Part shown: positions 1-9,087 of the stretch, one piece after another | How the letters are laid out: each line of letters opens with the position of its first letter | Numbering within the stretch: position 1 is the stretch's first letter | Assembly: GCF_904848585.1 (NCBI RefSeq) | Contig: NZ_CAJHCR010000010.1 | Span: 124,001 to 188,000 of the forward strand | Length of the DNA: 64,000 nt | From: Paraburkholderia kirstenboschensis | Lineage (GTDB): Bacteria; Pseudomonadota; Gammaproteobacteria; Burkholderiales; Burkholderiaceae | Reading direction: 5' to 3' | Position numbers and translations under genes: made by a program | Notes under the pieces: model-generated | What the model was told of the DNA's origin: nothing | Database searches by the model: none | The model's input: only the letters and a program-made list of their open reading frames with translations

Positions 1-3000
1 CGGCGCCGGCACTGCCTGCGGCTCGTCTTTACCCGCGCTATGCGCCTCGAGAACACGCCGCAACGCCAACGCGTCCGCGTTGCCGTTCATCTGCACTTTC
101 ACGGCCTCGGCATAGCGGCAACGCGCGCGGCCCAGATCCATGACCGTGTCGACCGTGAAGCGGATGCCGCCCGTGAACGCGTCGTTGCGCGCCTGGCCCT
201 GCACGACGAGCAACTCGTCTTCCTTGAACAGTTGCTTGTTCGCTTCGAACGTCTCGTTGAAGACCGTCACTTCGCATTGACCGGTGCCGTCGTCGAGAAG
301 CGCGATCAACATCTTGCCGCGCTGGGTCATCTGCGTGCGCAGCGACGCGATGATGCCGGCGACCAGCTTGTCGCGCCCTTCTTTCAGCTCGCCGATTTTC
401 TGGCGCACGAAGCGGCGCACTTCGTTCTTGTACGCGTCGAACAGATGGCCCGACAGGTAGAAGCCGAGCGCGGCCTTCTCTTCCTGCAACTTTTTCTTTT
501 CGGGCCACTCCGGTTCGTCCACCAGTTCGTGGCCTTGCGACGGCGCGTCGCCCATGTCGAAGAGGCCGGCTTGCAGCGCATTCGCGCTCGCCTGCTCGGC
601 GGCTTCCATGGCAAGCGAAACCGACGCGATAAGTTGCGCGCGGTTCTGATGCAAGGTGTCGAACGCGCCCGCACGAATCAGCGCTTCGACCGTGCGGCGA
701 TTGACGACGCGACGGTCGATCCGGTTGCAGAAATCGAAGATGTCGATAAACGGACCGTCTTCGCGCGCGCGCAGGATTTCTTCGATCGCATTCTGGCCGC
801 TGCCCTTGATCGCACCGAGGCCATAGCGGATGGTCCTGGAGCGCTTGCCGTCCGCCTCCGCGACCGGCTCGAAACGATACGCCGACAGATTGATGTCCGG
901 CGGCAGCACGGTCATCTTGTTGGCGAGACAGTCTTCGAACAGGATCTTGACCTTGTCCGTGTCGTCCATGGCGAGCGACATATTCGCCGCCATGAATTCC
1001 GCCGGGTGGTGCGCTTTCAGCCACGCGGTGTAATACGCGAGGAGCGCATACGCAGCCGCGTGCGACTTGTTGAAGCCGTAACCCGCGAACTTCTCCATCA
1101 AGTCGAAGATTTCGTCGGCCTTCTCACCGGTCAGCCCGTTCTTCGCGGCGCCCTGGCGGAACAGCTCGCGATGCTGGGCCATTTCCTCGGCCTTCTTCTT
1201 ACCCATCGCGCGACGCAGCAAGTCAGCGCCGCCGAGCGAGTAGCCACCGATGATCTGCGCCATCTGCATCACCTGCTCCTGGTAGACCATGATGCCGTAG
1301 GTCTCTTTCAGAACAGGTTCGACGCGCGGGTCGGGATATTCGACCACTTCGCGGCCATGCTTACGCGCGCAGAAGCTCGGGATCAGGTCCATCGGGCCCG
1401 GACGGTACAACGCGACGAGCGCGATGATGTCCTCGAAGCGGTCGGGCTGCGCGTCTTTCAGCATGCCCTGCATGCCGCGGCTTTCCAGCTGGAACACGGC
1501 GACCGTATTCGCTTTCTTCAGGATCGAGAACGACGCCGGATCGTCGAGCGGCACTTGCCCGAGCGACCAGTCTTTTTTCGACGGATCGAGACGGCGGATA
1601 TAACGCTCGGCCCAATCCAGAATGGTCAGCGTGGTGAGACCCAGAAAGTCGAACTTCACGAGGCCGACAGCTTCGACGTCGTCCTTGTCGTACTGGCTCA
1701 CGACGCCGCTTTCGTCGCCCTGCGTGTAGAGCGGGCAGAAATCGGTCAGCTTGCCGGGCGCGATCAGCACGCCGCCCGCGTGCATGCCGACGTTGCGCGT
1801 GAGGCCTTCCACGCGTTGCGCGAGTTCGAGCAGCTGATGCACTTCGTCTTCGTTGTCGAAGCGCTCCTGCAGGAGCGGCTCTTCCTTCATCGCGTCGGCA
1901 ATCGTGACGTGCTTGCCCGGCTTGAACGGAATCAGCTTTGCGATGCCGTCTGTGAACATGTACCCGAGATCGAGCACGCGGCCGATGTCGCGCACCGCCG
2001 CCTTCGCGGCCATCGTGCCGAACGTCGCGATCTGCGACACAGCGTCTGCGCCGTATTTCTCCTTCACGTACTGGATCACGCGGTCGCGGCCATGCTGGCA
2101 GAAGTCGATGTCGAAGTCGGGCATCGATACTCGTTCCGGGTTCAGGAAACGCTCGAACAGCAGGTTGTAGCGCAGCGGATCGAGGTCGGTCACGCCGAGC
2201 GCATAGGCGACGAGCGAGCCCGCGCCCGAGCCGCGGCCGGGGCCGACGGGCACACCATTGTTCTTCGCCCAGTTGATGAAGTCCGCGACGATCAGGAAGT
2301 AGCCCGGAAAGCCCATCTTGATGATCGTGCCGCACTCGAATTCGAGCCGCTGGTAATACGTGTCGCGCTGCGCGGCGCGCTCCGCTTCATCCGGGAACAA
2401 CTGTTCGAGACGCTTTTCCAGCCCTTCTTTCGACAGATGCACGAGGTAGTCGTCGAGCGACATGCCGTCGGGCGTCGGAAAGAGCGGGAGCTTCGGCTTG
2501 CCCAGTTCGAGCGTGAGATTGCAGCGCTTGGCAATTTCGACCGTATTGGCGAGCGCCGACGGAATATCCGCGAAGCGCGCGGCCATCTCCGCTTGCGAGC
2601 GGAAATACTGCTCGGGCGTGAAGCGCTTCTGACGGCGCGGATTGGCGAGAATGTCGCCTTCCGAAATGCACACACGCGCTTCGTGCGCGGTAAAGTCGTC
2701 GGGCGTCATGAACTGCATGGGGTGCGTGGCGACCACCGGCAGTTTCAACGAAGCCGCGAGCGCGACCGCCTGCTGGACATACTGCTCGCCGCCCGGCTGA
2801 CCGCAACGCTGCAACTCGATATAGAAGCCGCCCGGAAAGACCTTTGCCCAATGCAGCGCGTTGCGCTTTGCCGCTTCCTGATTGCCTGCGGCAAGCGCGA
2901 GTCCGACGTCACCGTGCTGCGCCCCCGACAATGCGAGCAAGCCCTCGCCCAGGCCGGATTCGAGCCAGCCAGCCTCGACTTCCGCGCGACCGCGATACTG

Positions 3001-3333
3001 GTTCGTGACGGAAGCCTTGCTCAGCAACTCGCACAGGTTCAGATAGCCGCGCCGGTCTTTCACCAGCAGCAGCAGGCGCGAAGGTTTGTCGCGGTCGTCC
3101 GGATTGGTGATCCAGACGTCGCAGCCGGCAATGGGTTTGACCCCTTTGCCGCGCGCTTCCTTATAGAAACGGACGAGGCCGAACGCGTTGCCGAGATCGG
3201 TGAGGGCGAGCGCGCCCTGACCGTCCTGGGCAGCCGCCTTGACGACGTCGTCAAGACGCACGATGCCGTCGGCAATCGAGAATTCGGAGTGGACGCGGAG
3301 ATGAACGAAGCGGGGATCTGACATGGGCGACAT
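1..3333 (-). CDS. dnaE: DNA polymerase III subunit alpha (3' end outside window)
   Basis: Catalytic alpha subunit of the replicative DNA polymerase III; it extends DNA in the cytoplasm as part of the holoenzyme. About 1111 residues are visible and the C-terminus lies beyond base 1, where the family usually has some 50-100 more. An N-terminal PHP domain begins at VHLRVHSEFSIADG, the palm carries the catalytic PDFDIDF aspartates near residue 400, and the helix-hairpin-helix and OB-fold (VTVFNETFE) regions follow. I chose the ATG ending at 3333 because GGAG sits five bases upstream; a second in-frame ATG ends at 3324 and is an alternative. The gene is divergent from trhO. The opposite strand also has a very long open frame, which is a GC artefact. 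Confidence 0.97.
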   Translation of the reverse strand, partial: MSPMSDPRFVHLRVHSEFSIADGIVRLDDVVKAAAQDGQGALALTDLGNAFGLVRFYKEARGKGVKPIAGCDVWITNPDDRDKPSRLLLLVKDRRGYLNLCELLSKASVTNQYRGRAEVEAGWLESGLGEGLLALSGAQHGDVGLALAAGNQEAAKRNALHWAKVFPGGFYIELQRCGQPGGEQYVQQAVALAASLKLPVVATHPMQFMTPDDFTAHEARVCISEGDILANPRRQKRFTPEQYFRSQAEMAARFADIPSALANTVEIAKRCNLTLELGKPKLPLFPTPDGMSLDDYLVHLSKEGLEKRLEQLFPDEAERAAQRDTYYQRLEFECGTIIKMGFPGYFLIVADFINWAKNNGVPVGPGRGSGAGSLVAYALGVTDLDPLRYNLLFERFLNPERVSMPDFDIDFCQHGRDRVIQYVKEKYGADAVSQIATFGTMAAKAAVRDIGRVLDLGYMFTDGIAKLIPFKPGKHVTIADAMKEEPLLQERFDNEDEVHQLLELAQRVEGLTRNVGMHAGGVLIAPGKLTDFCPLYTQGDESGVVSQYDKDDVEAVGLVKFDFLGLTTLTILDWAERYIRRLDPSKKDWSLGQVPLDDPASFSILKKANTVAVFQLESRGMQGMLKDAQPDRFEDIIALVALYRPGPMDLIPSFCARKHGREVVEYPDPRVEPVLKETYGIMVYQEQVMQMAQIIGGYSLGGADLLRRAMGKKKAEEMAQHRELFRQGAAKNGLTGEKADEIFDLMEKFAGYGFNKSHAAAYALLAYYTAWLKAHHPAEFMAANMSLAMDDTDKVKILFEDCLANKMTVLPPDINLSAYRFEPVAEADGKRSRTIRYGLGAIKGSGQNAIEEILRAREDGPFIDIFDFCNRIDRRVVNRRTVEALIRAGAFDTLHQNRAQLIASVSLAMEAAEQASANALQAGLFDMGDAPSQGHELVDEPEWPEKKKLQEEKAALGFYLSGHLFDAYKNEVRRFVRQKIGELKEGRDKLVAGIIASLRTQMTQRGKMLIALLDDGTGQCEVTVFNETFEANKQLFKEDELLVVQGQARNDAFTGGIRFTVDTVMDLGRARCRYAEAVKVQMNGNADALALRRVLEAHSAGKDEPQAVPAP

Positions 3334-3722
3334 TGTAACTCCACCCTCCCGTAGATTTCAGCGCAAAACCCCGCGTTAGCCATCCGGCGTAGGACGCTGA
3401 CTCGGCAGCGCGGTGCATTGGCGCTTTCAGGACTTTTGCGAGCTTTCTATGGCCTTGTACGGACACGATGCGAGCAAGTTCGCAGGCCATTTGCGCTAAC
3501 GCAACTGACTGGCTATTCGGCCGAGTCGGGGAAAGCGCCGGCTTGAGGGATAATATGGGTTTCGCCGCGTTCGACGTGGCTGCGGCGCCGGGCTTCGGGC
3601 TTCGGGCTTCGGGCTTCGGGCTTCGGGCTTCGGGCCTCCCAGCTTCTCCGCACGCGACCACCCGACAGCAGCACACCGCGCCCGTCACGCACGACGCCGC
3701 CACTTATTACCGCTGGACATTC
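3334..3722. other. Divergent intergenic region between dnaE and trhO
   Basis: This 389-base gap separates divergent dnaE and trhO. It holds a 7-base tandem repeat (annotated separately) and a TAATAT-like -10 candidate near 3548-3556 reading toward trhO, with no good -35. The trhO frame stays open upstream to about 3468, but that stretch is low complexity and runs through the repeat, so I treat it as non-coding. Confidence 0.5.
3591..3639. repeat. 7-bp tandem repeat, six perfect copies
   Basis: GGCTTCG is repeated six times without error from 3591 to 3632, followed by a degraded seventh copy GGCCTCC. The array lies about 85 bases upstream of the trhO start. Because 7 is not a multiple of 3, copy-number changes would shift any frame read through it. 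Confidence 0.9.
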
Positions 3723-4586
3723 ATGAGTATCGTCAATCTCGCCGCGTACCATTTCGCGACCATCGAAGACACCGCCGCATGGCGCCCGCACGTCACGGAG
3801 CGCTGCAACGCGCTCGAACTGCGCGGCACTATTCTGCTGGCTCCGGAAGGCATCAACCTGTTCGTCGCGGGCTCGCGCGAGAACACCGACGCGTTCATCC
3901 ACTACATCCGTCACGATCCGCTCTTCGAGGGCAAGTTCGCGAGCCTGCAATTCAAGGAAAGCCTGTCGGAGAAGCAGCCGTTCACGCGCATGCTGGTGAA
4001 GCTCAAGCGCGAAATCATCACGATGAAAAAGCCGGCCATTCGTCCGGAGTTGGGCCGCGCGCCGTTCGTCGACGCGCCCACGCTGAAAGCCTGGCTCGAC
4101 CGCGGCTACGACGACGAGGGCCGCCCGGTCGTCATGCTCGACACGCGCAACGCATTCGAAGTGGACGTCGGCACGTTCGATAACGCCCTCGACTATCGCA
4201 TTACGAAATTCAGCGAGTTTCCGGAAGTCATCGAGCAGAACCGCGCCGACCTGGAAGGCAAGACCGTCGTGTCGTTCTGCACGGGCGGGATTCGCTGCGA
4301 GAAGGCCGCGATCCACATGAAGGAAGTGGGTATCGAGCACGTGTATCAGCTCGAAGGCGGCATCCTCAAGTATTTCGAGGAAGTGGGCGGCGCGCATTAT
4401 CGCGGCGACTGCTTCGTGTTCGACTACCGCACTGCGCTAAATCCGCAACTCGAGCCCACCGCAACCGCGCAATGCTTCGGCTGCCGCGCGGTCGTCACGC
4501 CTGAAGCGCAAAAGTCGCCTATGTACGTGCCGGGCAAGACGTGTCCAGCTTGCCATCCGGACAGCAAGGCGGCTCGCGCTGCCTAA
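3723..4586 (+). CDS. trhO: tRNA uridine(34) hydroxylase, rhodanese-type (TrhO/YceA)
   Basis: Oxygen-dependent hydroxylase of uridine 34 in tRNA, the first step toward 5-(carboxy)methoxyuridine at the wobble position. The 287-residue protein has the family's N-terminal acylphosphatase-like domain (about 1-100), a rhodanese domain (about 115-230) with the active-site loop CTGGIRC (Cys186 and Cys192), and a C-terminal Cys-rich tail with CFGC and CPACH, probably a metal site. I chose ATG 3723 because family members begin with this short MSIVNLAAYHF segment; the upstream in-frame extension is low-complexity repeat. The gluQ gene follows 20 bases later, giving a likely two-gene tRNA-modification operon. 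Confidence 0.93.
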   Translation: MSIVNLAAYHFATIEDTAAWRPHVTERCNALELRGTILLAPEGINLFVAGSRENTDAFIHYIRHDPLFEGKFASLQFKESLSEKQPFTRMLVKLKREIITMKKPAIRPELGRAPFVDAPTLKAWLDRGYDDEGRPVVMLDTRNAFEVDVGTFDNALDYRITKFSEFPEVIEQNRADLEGKTVVSFCTGGIRCEKAAIHMKEVGIEHVYQLEGGILKYFEEVGGAHYRGDCFVFDYRTALNPQLEPTATAQCFGCRAVVTPEAQKSPMYVPGKTCPACHPDSKAARAA

Positions 4587-4606
4587 GCGGCGGTGCTTCC
4601 CGATTT

Positions 4607-5503
4607 ATGAACTATCGCGGTCGCTTCGCGCCCTCGCCTACCGGTCCGCTGCATTTCGGCTCGCTGGTGAGCGCGCTCGCAAGCTGGCTCGACGCCCGGG
4701 CGCATCACGGCGCATGGCTCGTTCGCATTGAAGATATCGACGGACCGCGCACCGTGCCGGGTGCCGCGCAAGACATCCTCGCCACGCTCGAACGCTTCGG
4801 GATGCGCGCCGACGAGCCGCCCGTCTGGCAAAGCACGCGCATCGCGCATTATCAGCAGGCCTTCGAACAGTTGAAGGCGGCGGGCCTCGTCTATCCGTGC
4901 GGCTGCACGCGCAAGGAAATCGCCGACTCGCTGCTGCACGCACATACGCGCAACACAACGCTCGCCTATCCGGGCACTTGTCGCAACGGACTGCACGGCA
5001 AGCCGGCGCGCGCGTGGCGCCTGCGCGTGCCGGACGACGACGCGGCCGTGATCGCCTTCGAAGATCGCTGGCAGGGCAAGCAGACGCAGAATCTCGCCAC
5101 CGAGGTCGGCGATTTCGTGTTGAGACGAGCGGACGACCAGTGGGCGTATCAACTGGCGGTAGTAGTCGACGACGCCGACGCGGACATCACGCACATTGTG
5201 CGGGGCGAAGATCTGATGGATTCGACGGCAAGGCAGATTTACTTACAGCGATGCCTCGGCTTGCCAACGCCACGCTACTTGCATGTGCCTGTGGTGACAA
5301 ACCAGTACGGTGAAAAGCTCAGCAAACAGAATGGAGCGAGCGCGCTCGACTGCGATAAGCCGCTCGAAGCGCTGAGCGCTGCCGCGCGGCATCTGGGATT
5401 GGATCTGGATGGTGACGCAAGCGCCAAAGCCTACACGACGCTGGACGATTTCTACACCGCGGCGACCGCGGCGTGGTCGGAGCGCATGCGCTTGGCGATA
5501 TGA
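4607..5503 (+). CDS. gluQ: Glutamyl-Q tRNA(Asp) synthetase
   Basis: Truncated glutamyl-tRNA synthetase paralogue that attaches glutamate to queuosine at position 34 of tRNA(Asp). The protein has 298 residues, the usual length. It shows the class I signature FAPSPTGPLHFGSL at residues 7-20, a zinc site Cys98-x-Cys100...Tyr121-xxx-Cys125, and a KMSKS-like loop (KLSKQ) near residue 248. It lacks the anticodon-binding domain of true GluRS, as expected. The ATG at 4607 aligns with the family start (MNYRGRFAPSP); the in-frame upstream extension overlaps the end of trhO. It is probably cotranscribed with trhO. Confidence 0.95.
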   Translation: MNYRGRFAPSPTGPLHFGSLVSALASWLDARAHHGAWLVRIEDIDGPRTVPGAAQDILATLERFGMRADEPPVWQSTRIAHYQQAFEQLKAAGLVYPCGCTRKEIADSLLHAHTRNTTLAYPGTCRNGLHGKPARAWRLRVPDDDAAVIAFEDRWQGKQTQNLATEVGDFVLRRADDQWAYQLAVVVDDADADITHIVRGEDLMDSTARQIYLQRCLGLPTPRYLHVPVVTNQYGEKLSKQNGASALDCDKPLEALSAAARHLGLDLDGDASAKAYTTLDDFYTAATAAWSERMRLAI

Positions 5504-5622
5504 CCTGGCGCTGCATGCAAGGCCCGAGCCCGGCATTCACATGAGCGCTGCACAGCAATCTTCTCCGGTTCAATCACGCGCCGGGCGCCGCAACAGCGCC
5601 AACCTAGAAACCGGCCGCGACT

Positions 5623-7083
5623 TTACGACGACTTGCGCGGCATGCCAAAGCCGCCTAGCAACGCGGCAAGCGGCTGCTTCGAAGACGACTTCTGCGGCGC
5701 CGATCCGGCAGCCTCGGCCTCTTCGCCCTTGCGAACCGAAGCAGGCGAAGGCTCATAAGGCTTCAGGAAGAAGTCGTCCACAGGCTGCGCGCGATGATGA
5801 TGCGGCCGGTCGAACGAACCCGACGGCGCGCCCGCGCGGCGGCGACTGCCCCGCTCGTCACGGCCCTCGCTGCGCTCACGCCGCGGTGCGCGTTCTTCGT
5901 GATGATGGCGCACGGGCGTATCGACGGTCAGACGCAGGACTTCCAGCGGACGCTTGATCAGCTTCTCGATATCCGCGAGTTGCTTGCGCTCGTTCGGGCT
6001 GCACAGCGACAAAGCGTCGCCGGAAGCGCCCGCGCGGCCCGTGCGGCCGATACGGTGCACATAGTCTTCCGCGTTGAACGGCAAATCGAAGTTGATCACC
6101 GCCGGCAGTTCGGCGATATCCAGACCGCGGGCGGCGACGTCGGTGGCAACCAGCGCCTCGATCTCGCCTCGCTTGAACGCATCGAGCGCCTGCATACGCT
6201 CGTTTTGCGAGCGATCGCCGTGAATCGCCGTCGCCACCACGCCGTCACGTTCCAGACTGCGCGCGAGACGGCTCGCGCCGATCTTGCTATTGCAGAACAC
6301 GATTACCTGTTTCAGGCCACGCTCGCGGATCAGCTGAACCACCGCGCCGGTCTTGTCGCCCTCAGCCACTTCATAGACGATCTGCGTGACGTTGGTCGCG
6401 GTCGAGTTGCTGCGCGCCACTTCGATAGTCTGCGGATTGCGCAGGTACGTGGCAGCCAGCTTCTTGATTTCGCCCGAGAACGTGGCCGAAAACAGCAGCG
6501 TCTGACGCTCTTTCGGCAGCAAATTCAGAATGCGCTGCAAGTCCGGCAGGAAGCCCATGTCGAGCATCCGGTCCGCTTCGTCGAGCACGAGGATTTGCAC
6601 CTGGCCCAGGTTGGCGGTTTTCTGTTGAACGTGGTCGAGCAGGCGGCCCGGCGTGGCGATCAGAATTTCGACGCCGCGGCGCAACTGCTCGGACTGCGGG
6701 TTCATGTCCACGCCGCCGAATACCACCGCGCTGCGCAGCGCCGTGTGCTTGGCATACGACTGAACGTTCGCGGCGACCTGATCGGCCAGCTCGCGGGTCG
6801 GCGTGAGAATCAGCGCGCGCACCGGATGGCGGGCAGGCGAAGCGCTCGTGCTGGCCTGCGGCAACAGGCGCTGGATGATCGGCAGCGAGAAGCTTGCGGT
6901 CTTGCCGGTGCCGGTTTGCGCGGCGCCCATGACGTCGCGGCCTGCCAGCACGACAGGAATCGCCTGCTCCTGAATCGGCGTGGGCGTGGTGTAGCCCGAT
7001 TCCTTGACCGCTTTCAGGATGTCGGGTGCGAGACCGAATTGATCAAAGGTCGCAGTGCTGGGGGTGACGGCTGTGTCGGACAT
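5623..7083 (-). CDS. rhlE: DEAD-box ATP-dependent RNA helicase, RhlE type
   Basis: ATP-dependent RNA helicase of the RhlE group, acting in ribosome assembly and RNA turnover. The 486-residue protein has the Q motif (PTPIQEQAIP), Walker A AQTGTGKT (55-62), PTRELA (95-100), DEAD (168-171), SAT (199-201) and the arginine-finger motif HRIGRTGR near 345. The C-terminal ~100 residues are basic, low complexity and rich in Arg/Glu/Ser, typical of RNA-contacting tails in this group. It is convergent with gluQ; the 119 bases between them contain no clear terminator. Confidence 0.95.
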   Translation of the reverse strand: MSDTAVTPSTATFDQFGLAPDILKAVKESGYTTPTPIQEQAIPVVLAGRDVMGAAQTGTGKTASFSLPIIQRLLPQASTSASPARHPVRALILTPTRELADQVAANVQSYAKHTALRSAVVFGGVDMNPQSEQLRRGVEILIATPGRLLDHVQQKTANLGQVQILVLDEADRMLDMGFLPDLQRILNLLPKERQTLLFSATFSGEIKKLAATYLRNPQTIEVARSNSTATNVTQIVYEVAEGDKTGAVVQLIRERGLKQVIVFCNSKIGASRLARSLERDGVVATAIHGDRSQNERMQALDAFKRGEIEALVATDVAARGLDIAELPAVINFDLPFNAEDYVHRIGRTGRAGASGDALSLCSPNERKQLADIEKLIKRPLEVLRLTVDTPVRHHHEERAPRRERSEGRDERGSRRRAGAPSGSFDRPHHHRAQPVDDFFLKPYEPSPASVRKGEEAEAAGSAPQKSSSKQPLAALLGGFGMPRKSS

Positions 7084-7590
7084 GGTGGCTTTCGCTAAAA
7101 ATGCGCTTGGCGCGTGCGCGCGGCAGCGGTCGGAACCGCAGAAGGCATCAGGATGAAGGCGGAGCCACGGCGTTCCGCACGGGACCCGTCGTTGCGGGAA
7201 AGGATGCGGCCGGCTCCGGCCGGCGGAAACACCCGCCGGAAAGGCCGGTATTGTAGCACTTCAGCAAAAACACTCATGGCGCAGGCGCTGGCTTTCTGCT
7301 TACGCGGCGAAAGCCAGGCGCCGCGTCTCGGCGCGCCCGCGTGGCGCCTCGCTCGGCGAGCGTAGTGCGTTGAAACGACAGTTGCATGACAGAGCGGAAA
7401 AGCGGTTTTGCGAGGCGGCGTTGCTGTAGTGGCCGCACGTCCACGCGAACGCTGCGCCGAGCAGCCCCTTGCCGCCCGCCGCTATCGCGGTTCATTTCAC
7501 CGCCTTGGGAAATCGCGTGCATTGCCGCTACGCGCCGCCCGTGAAACTTCGCAAACCGCCACTACACGCCGCGTCGACAAATCTCGCGCC
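7084..7590. other. Long leader/intergenic region upstream of rhlE
   Basis: About 500 bases without a credible gene. On the minus strand a TACAAT -10 candidate lies at 7250-7255 with a poor -35; this would give rhlE a leader of about 160 bases containing a strong hairpin (CCGGCGG 7220-7226 with CCGCCGG 7233-7239). A second inverted repeat (AGGCGCC near 7317 with GGCGCCT near 7344-7350) lies further upstream. Short open frames here have no recognisable content. Confidence 0.4.
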
Positions 7591-9027
7591 TCACCAGGTC
7601 TCGCGCATCACCATCAGACGCAGTTCGGTCATGTCTTCGATCGCATAACGCACGCCCTCGCGCCCGAGCCCCGAGTCCTTCACGCCGCCGTACGGCATGT
7701 TGTCGACGCGGAACGACGGCACGTCGTTGATCACCACGCCGCCCACTTCGAGTTCGTCCCACGCGCGATGCGCATGCGCAAGCGAATCAGTGAACACGCC
7801 CGCCTGCAGGCCGAAGTCGCTGTCGTTGACGGTCGCGAGCGCGGCGCCGAAGTCGTCGAAACGCTCGAGAATGGCGACCGGCCCGAATGCTTCCTTGCGA
7901 TACAGGTCGGTGTCGCGCTTAACGCCTTCGAGCAGCGTGGCCTCGAACATCGCGCCGTCCACCTTGCCGCCCGCGACGATCTTCGCGCCCGCCTGCACTG
8001 CGCTCTCCATCCAGCCGGCGAGCCGCTTCGATTCCGATTCGGAAATCATCGGCCCGACGAAGGTCTTTTCGTCCTTCGGGTCGCCCATCACGAGCGACCT
8101 GGTTTTGGCGATCAGCTTCTCGCGCAGCGCATCGTAGATGCTTGCGTGCACCAGAATCCGCTGCACGCCGATACAGCTTTGCCCCGACTGGTAGAACGCG
8201 CCGAACGCGAGCCGGTCGACGACATAGTCGAGCTTGCCGCCCTGATCGCCGTCCACGATCGCTGCCGCGTTGCCGCCCAGCTCCAGAATCACTTTCTTCT
8301 TGCCTGCTTTTTTCTTCAGTTCCCAGCCCACCGCCGGCGAGCCCGTGAACGACAGCAGCTTGAAGCGTTCGTCAGTCGTAAAGAGATCGGCGCCGTCGCG
8401 ATGCGCGGGAAGAATCGAAAAGGCGCCCTTCGGCAAGTCGGTTTCCGCGAGAATTTCGCCCATGATCAGCGCACCGACCGGCGTGCGGCTCGCCGGCTTC
8501 AGCACGAACGGCACGCCTGCGGCGATAGCGGGCGCGACCTTGTGCGCGGTGAGGTTCAGCGGGAAATTGAACGGCGAGATAAACGAACACGGACCGATCG
8601 GCACACGCTTCACATAGCCGTGGTAACGGTTGGCGCGCGGCGAAATCTGCAGGTTGACGATCTCGCCGTCGATCCGCACGGCTTCCTCGGCCGCTACCTT
8701 AAACGTGTCGATCAGGCGCGTGACCTCGCCCTTCGAGTCGTTGATCGGCTTGCCTGCCTCGATGCACAGCGCGAGCGCCAGTTCGTCGTAGCGTTCACGA
8801 AAGCGCTTCACGCAATGCTCGAGCACCGCCTGGCGCTTGAACGGGGCGAACGCACGCATTGCGGGCATAGCGTCGACTGCGAAGCCGATTGCCTTGTCGA
8901 TTGCGGCCGCGTCGGCCATTGCGACACGCGTTGCAACTTCGTCGCTGAATTTGTCGGTGACTTCGAGATCCGTGTTCGCCGCCACTGCTTCGTTCGCGAG
9001 GTAGTACGGGTAAGTCTTGTTCAACAT
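7591..9027 (-). CDS. NAD(P)-dependent aldehyde dehydrogenase
   Basis: Oxidises an aldehyde to the acid or acyl form using NAD(P). The 478-residue protein has a Rossmann cofactor domain with FTGSPAVG (228-235), the general base Glu249 in LELGGN and the nucleophile Cys285 in SGQSCIGVQR. It resembles the lactaldehyde/phosphonoacetaldehyde/GAP-dehydrogenase branch of the superfamily, but I cannot fix the substrate from sequence. The start at MLNKTYPYYL has AGGAG about nine bases upstream; the longer in-frame start lacks support. It lies 60 bases downstream of an acetolactate-synthase-like gene on the same strand, so they probably form an operon. Confidence 0.93.
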   Translation of the reverse strand: MLNKTYPYYLANEAVAANTDLEVTDKFSDEVATRVAMADAAAIDKAIGFAVDAMPAMRAFAPFKRQAVLEHCVKRFRERYDELALALCIEAGKPINDSKGEVTRLIDTFKVAAEEAVRIDGEIVNLQISPRANRYHGYVKRVPIGPCSFISPFNFPLNLTAHKVAPAIAAGVPFVLKPASRTPVGALIMGEILAETDLPKGAFSILPAHRDGADLFTTDERFKLLSFTGSPAVGWELKKKAGKKKVILELGGNAAAIVDGDQGGKLDYVVDRLAFGAFYQSGQSCIGVQRILVHASIYDALREKLIAKTRSLVMGDPKDEKTFVGPMISESESKRLAGWMESAVQAGAKIVAGGKVDGAMFEATLLEGVKRDTDLYRKEAFGPVAILERFDDFGAALATVNDSDFGLQAGVFTDSLAHAHRAWDELEVGGVVINDVPSFRVDNMPYGGVKDSGLGREGVRYAIEDMTELRLMVMRETW

Positions 9028-9087
9028 GACGCATTCTCCTTCCGATAGGTCACAGCGACAGCGCGGCGCCAAAGCAGCCCGCGCCGC

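Noticed and set aside
40..3321. Plus-strand open frame of about 1090 codons opposite dnaE
   Set aside because: It is the mirror of the dnaE frame in GC-rich DNA; it is Arg/His/Leu-rich with no family motif, while the minus strand encodes all DNA polymerase III alpha motifs.
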